From assembly GCA_030159075.1 (NCBI GenBank), contig BROG01000448.1:299001-363000 (forward strand): a DNA stretch of 64,000 bases. Direction: 5' to 3'. The notes beneath the pieces are model-generated. The model saw only the letters and a program-made list of their open reading frames with translations. It ran no database searches and was not told the origin of the DNA. Below, one piece after another: positions 10,661-23,360 of the stretch (position 1 is the stretch's first letter; each line of letters starts with the position of its first letter). The translations under genes and the position numbers were made by a program. This DNA is from Atrina japonica (lineage: Eukaryota; Mollusca; Bivalvia; Pterioida; Pinnidae).

Positions 10661-12239
10661 CATTTGGTTATTCTGTGTGTTTACTCAGCTATTTACATTC
10701 ATATTTACTTACATTGTACACTTGGCATTTAACAGTAAATAATTTACCAATGGCTGTGATTGGTTAGGAAATGTATATAAAGTATGTATCAGCTCAAGTG
10801 TTGCCTTAATTATTTCTCCAAGTAAGAAGCAATGGCAAAATTGATTTTTACTTAATTTGCTCTGTGGTGTGTCCTTGCTGGTCAGCTAGGAATAGCTAGA
10901 GTTTCATGTTAATTGCATTGCAATGTTTATAATACTGTCTCAGAAGAAAAGAAAACTGTCGAAATCCGCCTTCCTTATTGTCCAATCTATAATTTCTCCT
11001 CGATCTCTCAAAGGACTGAAGTTCTTGATGTCTAGGTTTACAATTTTATACTAGACTATAAGTTATAACACTTGCAGTCCTTTCTATAATTTTTGGGATT
11101 GGAGACAGGTTCTGTGAAGAAGCCAGCATATAGGTGTAACTAAACATGCTGAACTCAGGTTGTAAATGTATATAAAAAATCAGCAAGTTTTTTTTATGAG
11201 GATCGGAAGTACATATAGCTCAGATAAATTGCATTGCCTTTTGTGAAAATAGCCAAAAACAAAAAAAACAAAAATTATTGTTATAAGTGGAACTTTTATT
11301 GAGGATTCGGTTTTGGCATTAACAGCCAGAGTGTTGAGATCACAGCATTTGAGTAGCACTAACAATTTATTCCTTGTTTAAATTTCTGTCTTGAATGTCG
11401 TAAAATCACCAAAATTACTTCTTGTTAAAATTATATACCTGTATATACATGTATATGGTTGTCTAACAATGTGTAAGAACGAAACGTCAAATTTGCATCT
11501 CACTAAAAGTTTTTTAAGTGATATTATATCTTCGTATAAAGATGTAAAGTTCTCATTAATTACACGTGCACATATTGGCTTGTTTAAAAGTTTTACGAAT
11601 ATGAAAATAATAAATAATATTCGTGGGCATGTATCAAAAAAACAAATGGTATTGTGGGCAATATTTATACCGACCTCACACCGGAAAGTTCATAGGCATG
11701 CGTAGTCATCCTAATGGGATAAAACATATTTCAAGTGAATCAAATCTACTGAATTTAGTAATTTTATTTACCTATTTGAGGAAAACACAAAATAAAACTC
11801 TAAAATAGTCTGATTACTTCAATGTCTATTTATAGTATTGCTGGTCAACTCGTACCCAAGTCAAATTGGCACTGAGTTATTTCGGCTCTTCGGAAATATG
11901 GAAATCGGCACTTAGTGTGTTTGAATCGGCACTTGGAAATACCAGTTTTGGCATGTGTTGATATTAATTAGAAACTTTAAAAATGTTCATAACGGCACCA
12001 ATGAAGATTCATCTCAATGGGTTCTAAAAAGTAATTTTTATGAGCAAATCTAATAATTTAAGTAAAAAATTTGAATTAACTTACATTCCATATACATTTT
12101 TTAAGTTTAAGCTATTATTATGTTTAAGCTATTATTATGTTTAAGCTATTAGTATTGTGCTAGATTATATGAACATATGAAGATTTCATATACAGAGGTA
12201 AACTACTCACTGACAAATTATTGACACAGGGATATCGAA
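10661..12239. other. No supported gene; short 20-bp triplication
   Basis: A 104-codon open frame at 11391-11705 has no recognisable motif and is probably chance. TTTAAGCTATTATTATG-type 20-bp units are repeated three times at 12107-12155. Confidence 0.45.
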
Positions 12240-12560
12240 AACCGGGTTTAATGTCAACGTTCCGCAAATTTTATGGTCGGTATAATAGTCTTGTTTGCGA
12301 CTACTCTGTTTCACTAAGTGAAATGTTGAGTTGCCTTTTTGTTGGCGGTTGTTGAGATGCCTGTACCAATTGTGACGAGGATACACTCCTCACGTGTTTC
12401 ATTGGACTTGACTGTGGACTCACGGCGGGTGTGACAGGTCGACAGGGGATGCTTACTCCTCCATGGCACCTGATCCCACCTCTTAGTTTCCAGAGGTCCG
12501 TGTTTGTCCATTTTTACCGGATTTGTATCTATGTCCTGGACATCCTATTGATTTATACTT
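12240..12560 (+). repeat. Dispersed mollusc-type repeat fragment
   Basis: It contains the blocks TGTGGACTCACGGCGGGTG, GTCGACAGGGGATGCTTAC, CTCCTCCATGGCACCTG and AGAGGTCCGTGTTTGTCC. I recall closely similar strings as abundant in oyster transcripts and genomes; this was not searched. Open frames on both strands (12314-12511 and 12431-12640) are incidental. The 47-bp minisatellite at 19205 ends in a related sequence (CCTCCATGGCAC ... AGGTCTGTG). Confidence 0.55.
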
Positions 12561-13006
12561 TGGTATCTGAGATTTTTATATTATTGCTAATTGCTATTAT
12601 ATTAGCCAAACAGGTGTTCAGATGTAATGAAAAGAACTAAAATGAATCTAAATTAAATTATTTCGTAATTACAGAGATAATGACGAAAATGTGGTTTTGT
12701 GAGGCCCCGTCCTCATTCATTCGACCTGGCAATTCAAAGAAAAAAATACAAGAACACACACACACATTCTAGTAGACTACTAAAAATTTAAATTCGAATT
12801 ATTCATATACATGTTGTAAACAATGCAGAATTTAAATACATGATATCATAGTGATGATAATGAAATTATTTGGAAGCAATTGCCATAATCACTTGCACTT
12901 TCCAAAATTACTTCAGTACTAAATCACCATGAAAGAAAATCCCTGTGGATCCTGTTTTATAATACAGATGTCACTAGGTGTCAGTATGCATAATCTCACT
13001 GAGGTG

Positions 13007-13358
13007 CCAAGAGAGCTGTCGTGGCTCCACGGTAGAGTGCTAGATTTGCAACCTGAGGGTTGCGGGTTCGAGCCTCGGCGGAGGTGACTGGTTTTGCCTG
13101 TCCTTTGGATGAGACAGTAAAAACCAAGGTCCTGTGTCATGTTGTAAATTTTGAATTTACTGGATGGGTGTAAATACAAAATTTACAACATGACAAAAAC
13201 ATGACACCTATGTCACAGTAGGTATTGGTTAAAGAACCCTCATTGCCCAATGGCCGTAAGTGTCGATCATAGGCCAAAATTTGAAGCCCTTCACCGGCAT
13301 TTGGTGACATCTTAATACGAGTGAAAGATTTGTGAGTGGGACGTTAAAAAACAACAAT
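13007..13358 (+). mobile_element. tRNA-derived SINE, variant head, with nested insertion
   Basis: The head contains GTAGAGTGCTAG and the B-box-like GGTTCGAGCC, then the family body GATGAGACAGTAAAAACC, AAAGAACCCTCA, AAATTTGAAGCCCTTCACC and the tail GTGGGACGTTAAAAAACAAC. A possible short target duplication, TGAGGTG, is at 13000-13006 and 13359-13365. A 59-bp palindromic insertion interrupts it at 13136-13194. The tRNA head differs from the Lys-like head of the copies at 25508 and later. Confidence 0.8.
13136..13194. repeat. 59-bp palindromic micro-MITE nested in a SINE
   Basis: Its 18-bp termini are perfect inverted repeats (GTCATGTTGTAAATTTTG and its complement), with a 23-bp centre. It splits the SINE body between GTCCTGTGTCA and GTCACAGTAGG, which are continuous in sister copies. 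A partial flank duplication (CATGACACCTATGTCA) follows. The superfamily is unknown. Confidence 0.75.
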
Positions 13359-13365
13359 TGAGGTG

Positions 13366-14909
13366 TTGATGGAAGTCACTTCTGTCCGTGCAGCTCACTT
13401 CGAAAATAGGAGTACCTATCTTCAATTTTAAACTTTGAATCATTTGGCTTTCCTTGTAACTTCACTCAACCAGCAAAGCTCATGGACATCTACGAAGATG
13501 ATCGGAAAGTAATCAGACGCCATGTCTTGTTTCAGTTTCCATATAAACACAAAAAGTATTGATGATTTTCATGCATCTGCACTACATGTATGTTTAAGAC
13601 AGTAAATCATATTGTCTGGTGATGTTTTATGGTATACAATCGTTTCATGGTCATTACACACTTTCCAAAAAAATATTCCTAACTCAGCTAATGCTGCTTT
13701 AAAGACCAAATACTGAATAGTAATTACCTGTGTCGTCAGTCAGGTATGTTCAAAACTATTTTTACATGTAAAAGGTGATGACAAGACCTGTCACCATTGT
13801 ATGGCAAATGTGAAGTTGGGTTTTGTGTCATTGAAACTAATTTAACTCGCACATGTTTCCGTTCTCATTTTTATTTTTTATTTTTAATGTTTTTAATGTT
13901 TGGGTATTATTTGTACAACACATGTACCCTCATAACTTTGAAGTACTTCCTGCATTAGAAATCAATAATACAAATGTAAGTTACAAATTGAGTCAGTTAT
14001 ACACAAATGACAAACACATTTACCCATGTTTCCTTTGGTAAACAACATATTGAACTTACAGATAATGATGATGACAGAGTAAATCTATGTTACTACAAAT
14101 AAAAATTATCAAAATCCATGGAAATTAACAAAAGTGTTATTTGAAGTAAGAAATTGAACTGACTCAGGTGGGAATTACATTAATGTATTTTTTCATGTTT
14201 TTAGAAATAAAATAGGATTTGACATAGATCAGACCTTCCAATGCTCTCAACATCCCGTTATCTTTTACTCCACAAAACATCAATTTTTTTCCCAATGCTA
14301 CATGTACATATATATGCTGTAATGGTTATGTTCAGAAAAGCAAAACATGTTAAAAGAAAAGTTAATTTGAATGATTAAGAAACAAATTGTTTCTAAAATC
14401 CTGATTTAATTGATGTAAAAAAATCAACATTTGTATATATACATGTATACTACTGAGCTGAAATGTCAAAATATTTAAAGCATATTGTCAAGAAGATCAG
14501 TATTGATTTTTCCAAATTGAAAAAAAAATGTGACTATAAATTTTCAGTTTGACCGGCCTTGTCCCGTACTCCTCAATTAAGAATAAGAGCCCTGGACATG
14601 TTACATACATGTAGTTAATGAAATACCCAGAGCCTTTAGTACATGTATATATGTAGTTTTCAATTGCGCAATCATTTGATATCATATTTATCAAATTACT
14701 AGATAAGAGTTATTCAAATTACAAAGATTTGATTATAATATATAACAAAATGTATGGAGTATCTTTTAAAACTTTACAAGAAAAGGGTTAGAACCTAGGT
14801 AAAGGGGTGGGGTTGGTTATATTTTATTTTTACTTCTGGTCCCATATATAACACTATTATCCCTTTCCAGATGGGTATCTCTTTAGAAACTGAGAGCATA
14901 CATTTAATA
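13366..14909. other. No gene seen
   Basis: AT-rich intronic DNA. No exon, RNA gene or clear repeat was recognised; the open frames at 13853-14041 and 14497-14694 are low-complexity and unlikely to be coding. Confidence 0.4.
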
Positions 14910-15088
14910 CAGTAAAACCTGCTATAGCGGCCACCTCTATATAAGGATCACTTGTCTATAAAGGCCAGTTTTGAAAAGTCCCTTGACTGCATACTTCAAC
15001 TACATTGAACATGTGTATAAGGGTCACCTGCACATAAAGGTCAATATTCTCTGGTCCTTTGGGTGGCCCCTATATACAGGTTTTCCTG
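14910..15088 (+). mobile_element. 179-bp TA-flanked TIR element, copy 1
   Basis: It starts CAGTAAAACCTGCTATAGCG and ends CCTATATACAGGTTTTCCTG, with TA on both sides (14908-14909, 15089-15090). Internally there is a two-part direct repeat: TATAAGGATCACTTGTCTAT-AAAGGCC and TATAAGGGTCACCTGCACAT-AAAGGTC. No protein is encoded. TA flanks and the CAGTRRAACC terminus suggest a Tc1/mariner- or pogo-type non-autonomous element. Confidence 0.85.
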
Positions 15089-15290
15089 TACTTTTATCAT
15101 TATATGGAGTCCAAGTTATTATACTTACTATATGATAACCTTGCAAAACTACAGATCATCATTTGTAGATTGGTCTAGGTCAAAAGGAAAAGGTAAACTT
15201 ATTTTACTTTTTTTAGATTCCAAGGTATAAAAGGCTTAAATTAAAAGTGCTACTTGTACATACATGTACATGTATATGTACATGTATGTA

Positions 15291-15323
<33 letters not shown>

Positions 15324-16516
15324 TATAGACAGGTAACAACAGGTCTCCATTACCCAGAGTTTCACCCTCTGGTCTGAGTGTCATGTCCTGATGAGTTATC
15401 CTTCCATCAGATTTCTTTATCTAGCATCTTCATCTTACTTTCAGTGTGTGGACATTCTAAGGACAACTTCATAGTGTCCTATTTACAAATCACATGTAAA
15501 TGTTGTAATTGACCACTAAATGTTCAGTGATTTAAATCTATGTACATGTATAAGATAAATTTACTTGTCTTATATCAGTTTATACAGTTCAAGATTTTAT
15601 TGTTAAGTTACAAATCAATCAAAGAATGTTATAGACCTAGGGGGAAGTATGAACACATAAAAGTGGAAAACAAATGGCTGAATGTTGGACATCATCAAGT
15701 TCATCTAAGATCACATTGATATGAAGCAACATTACTAGTTAAACTACTTTATCAAATGGAAGGAAAGAAAACTCAAATTACATGTATTCGACTGAAACCA
15801 ACGTGACAAATTTAAAATCGAGGTCCCATGTCATGACTGATGTGGCATGTAAAATGACCTTGCCTGCATTGGCGTCAGTTCATAGCACATGTCAAAATAT
15901 GTGACATTTCATCTTAAGTTCTTGCATGGTAGGTACAGGCTTTGGACAGTCCTTTAAAAAATTACTTTGGCCTTGAAAGGTATTCAATTTGCCCAAAGTA
16001 GAGGACTAAAAAAAAGTATGTGTAAATTTCTCTGTATTTCCATAAAAAGTCCTTGATTTTTGTAAAAAATCTCTATAGATTTATAAGTTTCAAATATAAA
16101 TGTTTAGCACTGATAAGTAATAAAAGATGCGGAAATAAATTTCAATAAAGATATGAATCAAGATTGACATTTTGATGAATTGACTGTTGAGTGACCAGAT
16201 GTCTAAAAAAGAATGATAACATGTTCTTCAAATTTAATGGAAGTACAGTGAACATGTATATAACTAGAATATTGAATAAAATGTTTGCTGTTGTGGTTAC
16301 TGCTATATGGTCCTTAAAAGTGAGATTTTGGCCTTGAAAAGTCCTTTAAAAATCCTTTAAAAAATGTTAAATTTGTTTCCCCATTCCCTGAAGAGACCAC
16401 CAGTTGTAATCTCCATATAAGTAAAACTTTTTGGCAGTAACAAAAGTACCAAATAAATATCTGAAAATATCAGTCTGTTATCTGCTTACTGATACTGTAT
16501 GTTATGTATACTAATA
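15089..16516. other. No gene seen; (TA)n microsatellite
   Basis: A TA/TG microsatellite lies at about 15290-15325. Two related phrases around TTTGGCCTTGAAA and CCTTTAAAAA occur near 15950-15985 and 16310-16375, possibly the two ends of an old element. Nothing else was recognised. Confidence 0.4.
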
Positions 16517-16611
16517 TAGTGGAACCTGTCTTTAGAGACCACTCTGTCACTGAGGTTTTGTCTGTCAAGAGAGGTTTTATTTATAACTGATATTTAACAG
16601 AGTGGTTTTCA
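16517..16611 (+). repeat. Fragment of 'GTGGAACCTG' dispersed element (family B)
   Basis: It reads TAGTGGAACCTGTCTTTAGA, then AGAGAGGTTTTATTTATAAC and GAGTGGTTTTCAGAAT. The same ordered blocks occur at 37533-37720 and, in part, at 45733-45926. The 50-bp minisatellite starts directly at its right side. Confidence 0.65.
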
Positions 16612-18024
16612 GAATGTAAAACTGGTATACATGTGTCTTGTATGTGATTTTGAGGACAGATTTACTGTGTACTGGTATACATGTGTCTTGTCTGTGATTA
16701 TGAGGACAGGTTTTCTGTATACTGGTATACATGTGTCTTGTCTGTGATTTTGAGGACAGGTTTACCGTAAACTGGTAAACATATGTCTTGTCTGTGATTT
16801 TGAGGACAGGTTTACTGTGTACTGGTATATGTGTCTTGTATGTGATTTTGAGGACAGGTTTACTGTGTACTGGTATACATGTGTCTTGTCTATGATTTTG
16901 AGGACAGGTTTACTGTATACTGGTATACATGTGTCTTGTCTGTGATTTTGAGGACAGGCTTACTGTGTACTGGTATACATGTGTCTTGTCTGTGATTTTG
17001 AGGACAGGTTTACTGTGTACTGGTATATGTGTCTTGTCTGTGAGGTTTTTGAGGACAGGTTTACTGTGTTTACTGGTATGGTATACATGTGTCTTATCTG
17101 TGATTTTGAGGACAGGTTTACTGTGTACTGGTATACATGTGTCTTGTCTATGATTTTGAGGACAGGTTTACTGTGTACTGGTATATGTGTCTTGTCTGTG
17201 ATTTTGAGGACAGGTTTACTGTGTACTTGTATACATGTGTCTTGTCTGTGATATTAAGGACAGGTTTACTGTGTACTGGTATATGTGTCTTGTCTGTGAT
17301 TTTGAGGATAGGTTTACCATAAACTGGTATACATGTGTCTTGTCTGTGATTTTGAGGACAGGTTTACTGTGTACTGGTATATGTGTCTTGTCTGTGATTT
17401 TGAGGACAGGTTTACTGTATACTGGTAAACATGTGTCTTGTCTGTGATTTTGAGGACAGGTTTACTGTGTACTGGTATACATGTGTCTTGTCTATGATTT
17501 TGAGGACAGGTTTACCGTAAACTGGTATACATGTGTCTTGTCTGTGGTTTTGAGGACAAGTTTACTGTGTACTGGTATACATGTGTCTTGTCTGTGATTT
17601 TGAGGACAGGTTTACTGTGTACTGGTATACATGTGTCTTGTCTGTGATTTTGAGGACAGGTTTACTGTGTACTGGTATACATGTGTCTTGTCTGTGATTT
17701 TGAGGACAGGTTTAAATGTGTACTGGTATACATGTGTCTTGTCTATGATTTTGAGGATAGGTTTACTGTGTACTGGTATACATGTGTCTTGTCTGTGATT
17801 TTGAGGACAGGTTTACTGTGTACTGGTATATGTGTCTTGTCTGTGACATGACAGGTCTTGTCTATGATTTTGAGGATAGGTTTACTGTGTACTGGTATAC
17901 ATGTGTCTTGTCTGTGATTTTGAGGACAGGTTTACTGTGTACTGGTATACATGTGTCTTGTGTGTGATTTTGAGGACAGGTTTACTGTGTACTGGTATAT
18001 GTGTCTAGTCTGTGATTGAGGACT
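16612..18024 (+). repeat. 50-bp minisatellite, ~28 units
   Basis: The consensus is TTTACTGTGTACTGGTATAC, ATGTGTCTTGTCTGTGATTT, TGAGGACAGG. A 46-bp variant lacks four bases around GGTATACATG (giving GGTATATGTG) and alternates irregularly with the full unit. Point variants such as TTTACCGTAAACTGG recur at 16760, 17313 and 17511, suggesting duplicated blocks. Open frames across the array are by-products of the repeat. Confidence 0.95.
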
Positions 18025-18549
18025 TCCAAGCCACATATTGTGACATATTTAAGAAACACACTGTTGATTACAGCTGTACCAGACAGTTCCACTCACAGAT
18101 GCTAATTGTTTTATTGGTTAATATATAAAGCTCCTAAGCTCTTTGTTATTGAAAATAATAATGACAAAATAATGCCCTAACATACCAGCATCAAGTCTGC
18201 AATTATTACTAATCACTAACAGAATTGATCAGATGGATTGTACAAGGGAACATTGCCTGTGCAATATATATGTAGACTACATCATATATATCACAGTTTT
18301 ACATCGCCTTTATTGTATTATTGACTATATCTAGATACTGATGATGAAATGTCTTTAATACCTTAATTCCATCCAGCTTTAGTGGTAAAACCAATTAGTG
18401 TTGTAGGGAACAAAAGGTCAAGGTCATGGCCGAAACTGTACAGAGAGTGCATGTTTTGGATATTCTTTAAAATTCACCAACTCCAGGATCTGGCCATTTC
18501 AAAGACTGTCAAAATTCAGGGGTGTATGGATTAGAATTAAAATTTTATA
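18025..18549. other. No gene seen
   Basis: AT-rich intronic DNA. AAAGGTCAAGGTCATGG at about 18413 resembles the nuclear-receptor half-site word found in repeats at 22370 and 60440. Confidence 0.4.
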
Positions 18550-18640
18550 ATAACCTGTTCAGTCCTGAATTATGACAGTGGACCATACTATTTATTGTTA
18601 TGGATGAGTCTAAGTGTGATTGCAGGGGTTAATGTGTTAA
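18550..18640 (+). repeat. TTAA-type MITE, divergent relative
   Basis: It runs from TAACCTGTTCAGTCCTGAA to TGCAGGGGTTAATGTGTTAA, so the termini resemble the TTAA family, but the interior is different (GTGGACCATACTATTTATTG). It may be a subfamily. Confidence 0.5.
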
Positions 18641-19204
18641 CAATCAAATAATGTAAGAGTTATTGTAATTATATGGTAACATGTACACAAGGCACTCGCT
18701 GTGTTACACTCTGTTGGTATTAAGTGTATTTGACTTGCAGGCTGAAGGCCTTGGTATTCAATATAAGGTAGAAAGACTGACAAGTCAATGTTCTAGGTTA
18801 TCAATTCTTAATTAAATCCCCACCTTCCTTCTTACTTTGAGTGCAATTGTAATTAAACTTCAAAGAGAGACTACATTTACCTGAAGATCCAATATGTTTA
18901 TTTTTTGTTTGGCAAACAAAGGATTATCTTCAGGCACAATTAATGTACATACACTAGCTAGCTAGTATACTCCTATGTAGCTTCAAAGTACAATCTCTAC
19001 ATTTAATTCAGAGTATTACCTTTAAATATTGATTATAAATTTGCAACTTGAGGGTTTATGTGGCATTACTTTTGTATTAGAAACAGACAACTGAAACATT
19101 ATGATGGTAATTACCTGTTGGTTGGTAATTGTTGAATCGTCCACACTGAATGTAATGAGAACTTATTACTCATCAATTGTTGTAACACCTGTTTAAGTAT
19201 TACA
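18641..19204. other. No gene seen
   Basis: AT-rich intronic DNA without recognised features. Confidence 0.4.
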
Positions 19205-20425
19205 ATGACTGGTCATCTGACCTCCATTGGTTGTATGTACTTATGGCAGGTGTGACTGGTCAACTGACCTCCATTGGTTTTATGTAGTTATCTTTTTTAT
19301 TGGTCAGCTGGGGTTGTATGTAGGGTTGGTATGACTGGTCAACTGGCCTCCATTGGTTGTATGTAGTTATGGTTGGTATAACTGGTCAACTGGCTTCCAT
19401 TGGTTGTATGTAGTTATGGTGGATGCGACTTGTCAATTGGCCTCCATTGGTTGTATGTACTTATGGCAGATATGACTGGTCAACTGGCCTCCATTGGTTG
19501 TATGTAGTTTTGGCAGATATGACTGGTCAATTGTCCTCCATTGGTTGTATGTACTTATGGCAGGTGTGACTGGTTATCAATATGGTGGGTGTGACTGGTC
19601 AACTGGCCTCCATTGGTTGTATGTAGTTATGGCGGGTGTGACTGGTCAACTGGCCTCCATTGGTTGTATGTAGTTATGGCAGGTGTGACTGGTCAACTGT
19701 CCTCCATTGGTTGTATGTAGTTATGGCAGGTGTGACTGGCATTGATTGTATGTAGTTATGGTTGGTATAACTGGTCAACTGTCCTCCATTGGTTGTATGT
19801 AGTTATGGTTGGTATAACTGGTCAACTGGCCTCCATTGGTTGTATGTAGTTATGGCAGGTGTGACTGGTCAACTGGCCTCCATTGGTTGTATGTAGTTAT
19901 GGTGGTCAACTGGTCAACTGTCCTCCATTGGTTGTATGTAGTTATGGTTGGTGTGACTGGTCAACTGGCCTCCATTGGTTGTATGTAGTTATGGCAGGTA
20001 TGACTGGTCAACTGGCCTCCATTGTTTGTATGTAGTTATGTAGTTCTGGTCAACTGGCCTCCATTGTTTGTATGTAGTTATGGTTGGTATGACTGGTCAA
20101 CTGGCCTCCATTGTTTGTATGTAGTTATGGTTGGTATAACTGGTCAACTGGCCTCCATTGTTTGTATGTAGTTATGGTTGGTATAACTGGTCAACTGGCC
20201 TCCATTGGTTGTATGTAGTTATGGCAGGTGTAGTTATGGCATTGTTTGTGACTGGTCAACTGGTCAACTGGCCTCCATTGGTTGTATGTAGTTATGGCAG
20301 GTGTGACTGGTCAACTGTCCTCCATTGGTTGTATGTAGTTATGGCAGGTGTGACTGGTCAACTGGCCTCCATTGTTTGTATGTAGTTATGGCAGGTATGA
20401 CTGGTCAATTGTCCTCCATGGCACT
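19205..20425 (+). repeat. 47-bp minisatellite, ~25 units
   Basis: The consensus is GGCAGGTGTGACTGGTCAAC, TGGCCTCCATTGGTTGTATG, TAGTTAT. Variants include TTGGTATAACTGG and TTGTCCTCC. Several units are truncated or fused. The sequence leaving the array (CCTCCATGGCAC, then GAGGTCTGTGTTGTCC) resembles the dispersed repeat at 12240-12560, from which the unit may have been amplified. Confidence 0.95.
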
Positions 20426-22699
20426 CAGTGATTTTCATGAGGTCTGTGTTGTCCAATATTTACCATGTTTGTCTATGGAATCTTCTGACTGTTAGTACTG
20501 TATTTGATTTTTACATTTGTTTAAATTCTGTCTCATAATAGAATAAGGGCAAAAGTTTGCTTCAACATTGATCATTATCCACAAGACAGATTTCAAGTTC
20601 ATTTTGCAATAGAAAATATTTTGTTTTGTTTGTTTTTTTTTTCTATTTCATTTTCAGTTTTCAAAGTTGCAGTTTCTGCTGCCTCTTCAAGGATTTAAGA
20701 TAAAAAACAAAATTTGGCTTCACCATTGATTGAAATTATTTTCTTTTAAAAAAACAGGATACAATTGAAAGATTTGAAGTTAATTATGTAAATTGTTTTT
20801 CTTGTTTTTATTTCTTTTTAAGCACCAGGCCAGTTTTAATGATATATACACTTTCCCATCACAAATTGAAGACATTAAAGTCACATTTCGGGGATGTTAT
20901 TTTAATTTTCTGGACATTATTGTAATTTTTGACATTTTCATTAGAAAACCACTCCTAAAGGACGAAAATGAAAATAATTTCAAAAAATTTGACGTATTAA
21001 TGGAGTTATTAGGGGAGATTCCTTATGAATTCTTAAATTTTCCCTGATGTATGAGTGATATAAAAACGGTTTGCTTAATTTACCACGGGAGTACTGTTCC
21101 GGCACTGTGGTCTCAGAACATGTTGCAATTGAATATATACAAGAGCAGGAAGTAGTTATTTCAAGATGTTGATAAAATTATACAATATTCACGTATGCTT
21201 ATGGCTAAATTGTTTGTCCGGGACAGCGTTCCAGAGCATTTGCTTGGTGTTCCACTTGTCTGGATTGTCCTTGACAGTGAAACGAACATGCTCTGTAGAG
21301 CGTCACCATGTGACCGCCAACAACTTACCGTTTATAAATAGATCAATATATTAGGTGTTTCCCAAGATTAATAAACAAATTACAGTAGGTGGAATAGGAC
21401 TTTAAAAATACGATGAAAGTTCATGCAAATACGTATTTAGAGAGTACAGAAAAGTTTATGAACATTACTCCCCGGAATGTGGCTTTAAGGCAGTGTATGT
21501 TTGGTGTTATTTACTTATCTTTCTTGTCATTTGGTTAGAGAACCTCATCAGTTTTCCACCTTGTGGGTTTTGCAAGGCTGATCCCTGTTCTGTCCTTAGT
21601 TTTGTCTGCCCTACCCCAAATTTGCCCTGCCCTAGTGGCTACCCTTTTTTACAAGTTCCTGCACATGCTGTACCCCTAGTACCAGTACATGTATGTATGT
21701 TCCTGTAACTTCCTGGCCTGTCAAAATGGAATGTTTCATACACTTACCATTCCCTGGTGACAGATAGATTCACGATCAAAAGCAACTCTAGAGTGTCATT
21801 GATCATTGTTTAATCCCATGTACAATAAAGTAGTCCATTATACATGGGTATCTACATTTAGAACACATCCCAGCTGTACTTATGGTCTATTTCAGTTCTA
21901 AATATTGGCTAACAACAGACAAATATATACACGGTATGCTACAGTGATCTAATTCTTTATGTCAATTTGGATTTAACACTGTAGTAATCAGATTTGTGTC
22001 TCTAACAGTTTTACCATCTATCAGGTTTATATTCTAGTAATACTGACATGTTCGTATATGTACATGTAAGTGGATAATGTCAATTTTTTATTGCCATATC
22101 GCCATATCGATTGGTTGGGAGCATTGTGTTTTAGTACATGTATGTCTGTCTGTGTTTTTCAGTCCATGAAATAAATTATTTTAAATTGTATTGTCTCTGA
22201 ACATCATGTCAATGGATTATTGACTTTAAAAGTTAAAACAATCCAAATTATGTTTTCATCAACATTGCTTGAAATGCCTTTCATATTTTGCATAAATTTC
22301 TTAAAATATTAAACATACTACCAACATGTATGAAGTTTGAATTTCTGAAACTGCCTTAGTTGGAGTTGATGTCAAGGTCAATGATCCTATGACCTTGACA
22401 TTGAACTTGACACAAACATTTACTCCACACTGGTAATAAGCCTTGACCTACATATATTAGAACACATATATGACATGTAGATATAGATAAGGTGTTTGTA
22501 TCATATTTTTTTTTTTCACACAAATCTGCATATGTTGACCATGTACATGTACATGTACCGTATATAGTTCCACTAAAACAAAATAGCTCATGTTTACAAA
22601 CACAACGACTCTTAACTAAAGCATAACAGGGATGACTAGATTTTAAGGAACAGATACATATTAGAGCTAAAGTTTTGTATGGAATCAGAGCAAGGCAAA
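20426..22699. other. No supported gene
   Basis: An 84-codon open frame at 20793-21047 begins in low-complexity Phe/Leu and has no recognised domain. A dyad GTCAAGGTCA ... TGACCTTGAC lies at about 22371-22400. No exon or RNA gene was recognised. Confidence 0.4.
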
Positions 22700-22822
22700 T
22701 TGTTTTACCTGTGCACCCATAGTTTTACCTGTGCACCCGTAGTTTTACCAGTGCACCCATAGTTTTACCTTTGCACCCATAGTTTTACCTGTACACCTGT
22801 AGTTTTACCTGTGCACTTGTAG
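22700..22822 (+). repeat. 20-bp tandem repeat, ~6 units
   Basis: The unit AGTTTTACCTGTGCACCCAT repeats with small changes (CCCGT, CCTGT, CTTGT). It is non-coding. Confidence 0.85.
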
Positions 22823-22984
22823 CTTTGAAATAGACAGTACTGTTTTGATTTTTGATAGAACCCTGATGTGTGTTTATTTTGTTAGACTTAATACTTGTTT
22901 ATAACATAGATGCTACAAATACTGTAATAGTAATTGTGATGTCACCCATGGTGTTTACCAGGTGACCAGATGTAATCCATTGTT

Positions 22985-23101
22985 TGTAGTCCAAGAAGTT
23001 TTATGCAGTTGTATGTTGTATAGGTGTGTCATACAGGTGTGTGTTGTTGTATAGGTATGTGTTATACAGGTGTATGCTGTACGTGTGTCTTTCATAGGTA
23101 T

Positions 23102-23141
<40 letters not shown>

Positions 23142-23360
23142 TGTGTTGAACAGGTGTGTGTTGTATAGCATAATGGGTACATGTGTTATGCAGGTGGATG
23201 CTAGGTGTGTGTTGTAAAGATGCATGTTATGCAGGTGTGTGTGCATGTGTGTTGTAGAGATGTATGTTTAACAGGTATGTGTGTGTTGTAGAGATGCATC
23301 TGAAACAGGTGTGTGTTGTAGAGATGCACCTGAAACAGGTGTGTGTTGTACAGATCTAGT
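22985..23360 (+). repeat. Imperfect GTGTGTTGTA-rich repeat with (AT)n core
   Basis: Irregular units around CAGGTGTGTGTTGTAGAGATGC repeat about ten times, and a (TA)n tract sits at 23104-23140. The near-identical CACCTGAAACAGGTGTGTG units at the right end are the least diverged. Confidence 0.75.

Noticed and set aside
16929..17967. Overlapping Cys-rich repeat peptides (MCLVCDFEDRF...)
   Set aside because: They are translations of a 50-bp minisatellite in shifting frames; no frame persists across the array.
20793..21047. 84-codon frame after a pyrimidine-rich acceptor-like tract as a possible internal exon
   Set aside because: There is no recognised domain, the start is low-complexity, and there is no convincing donor in frame with the flanking exons.
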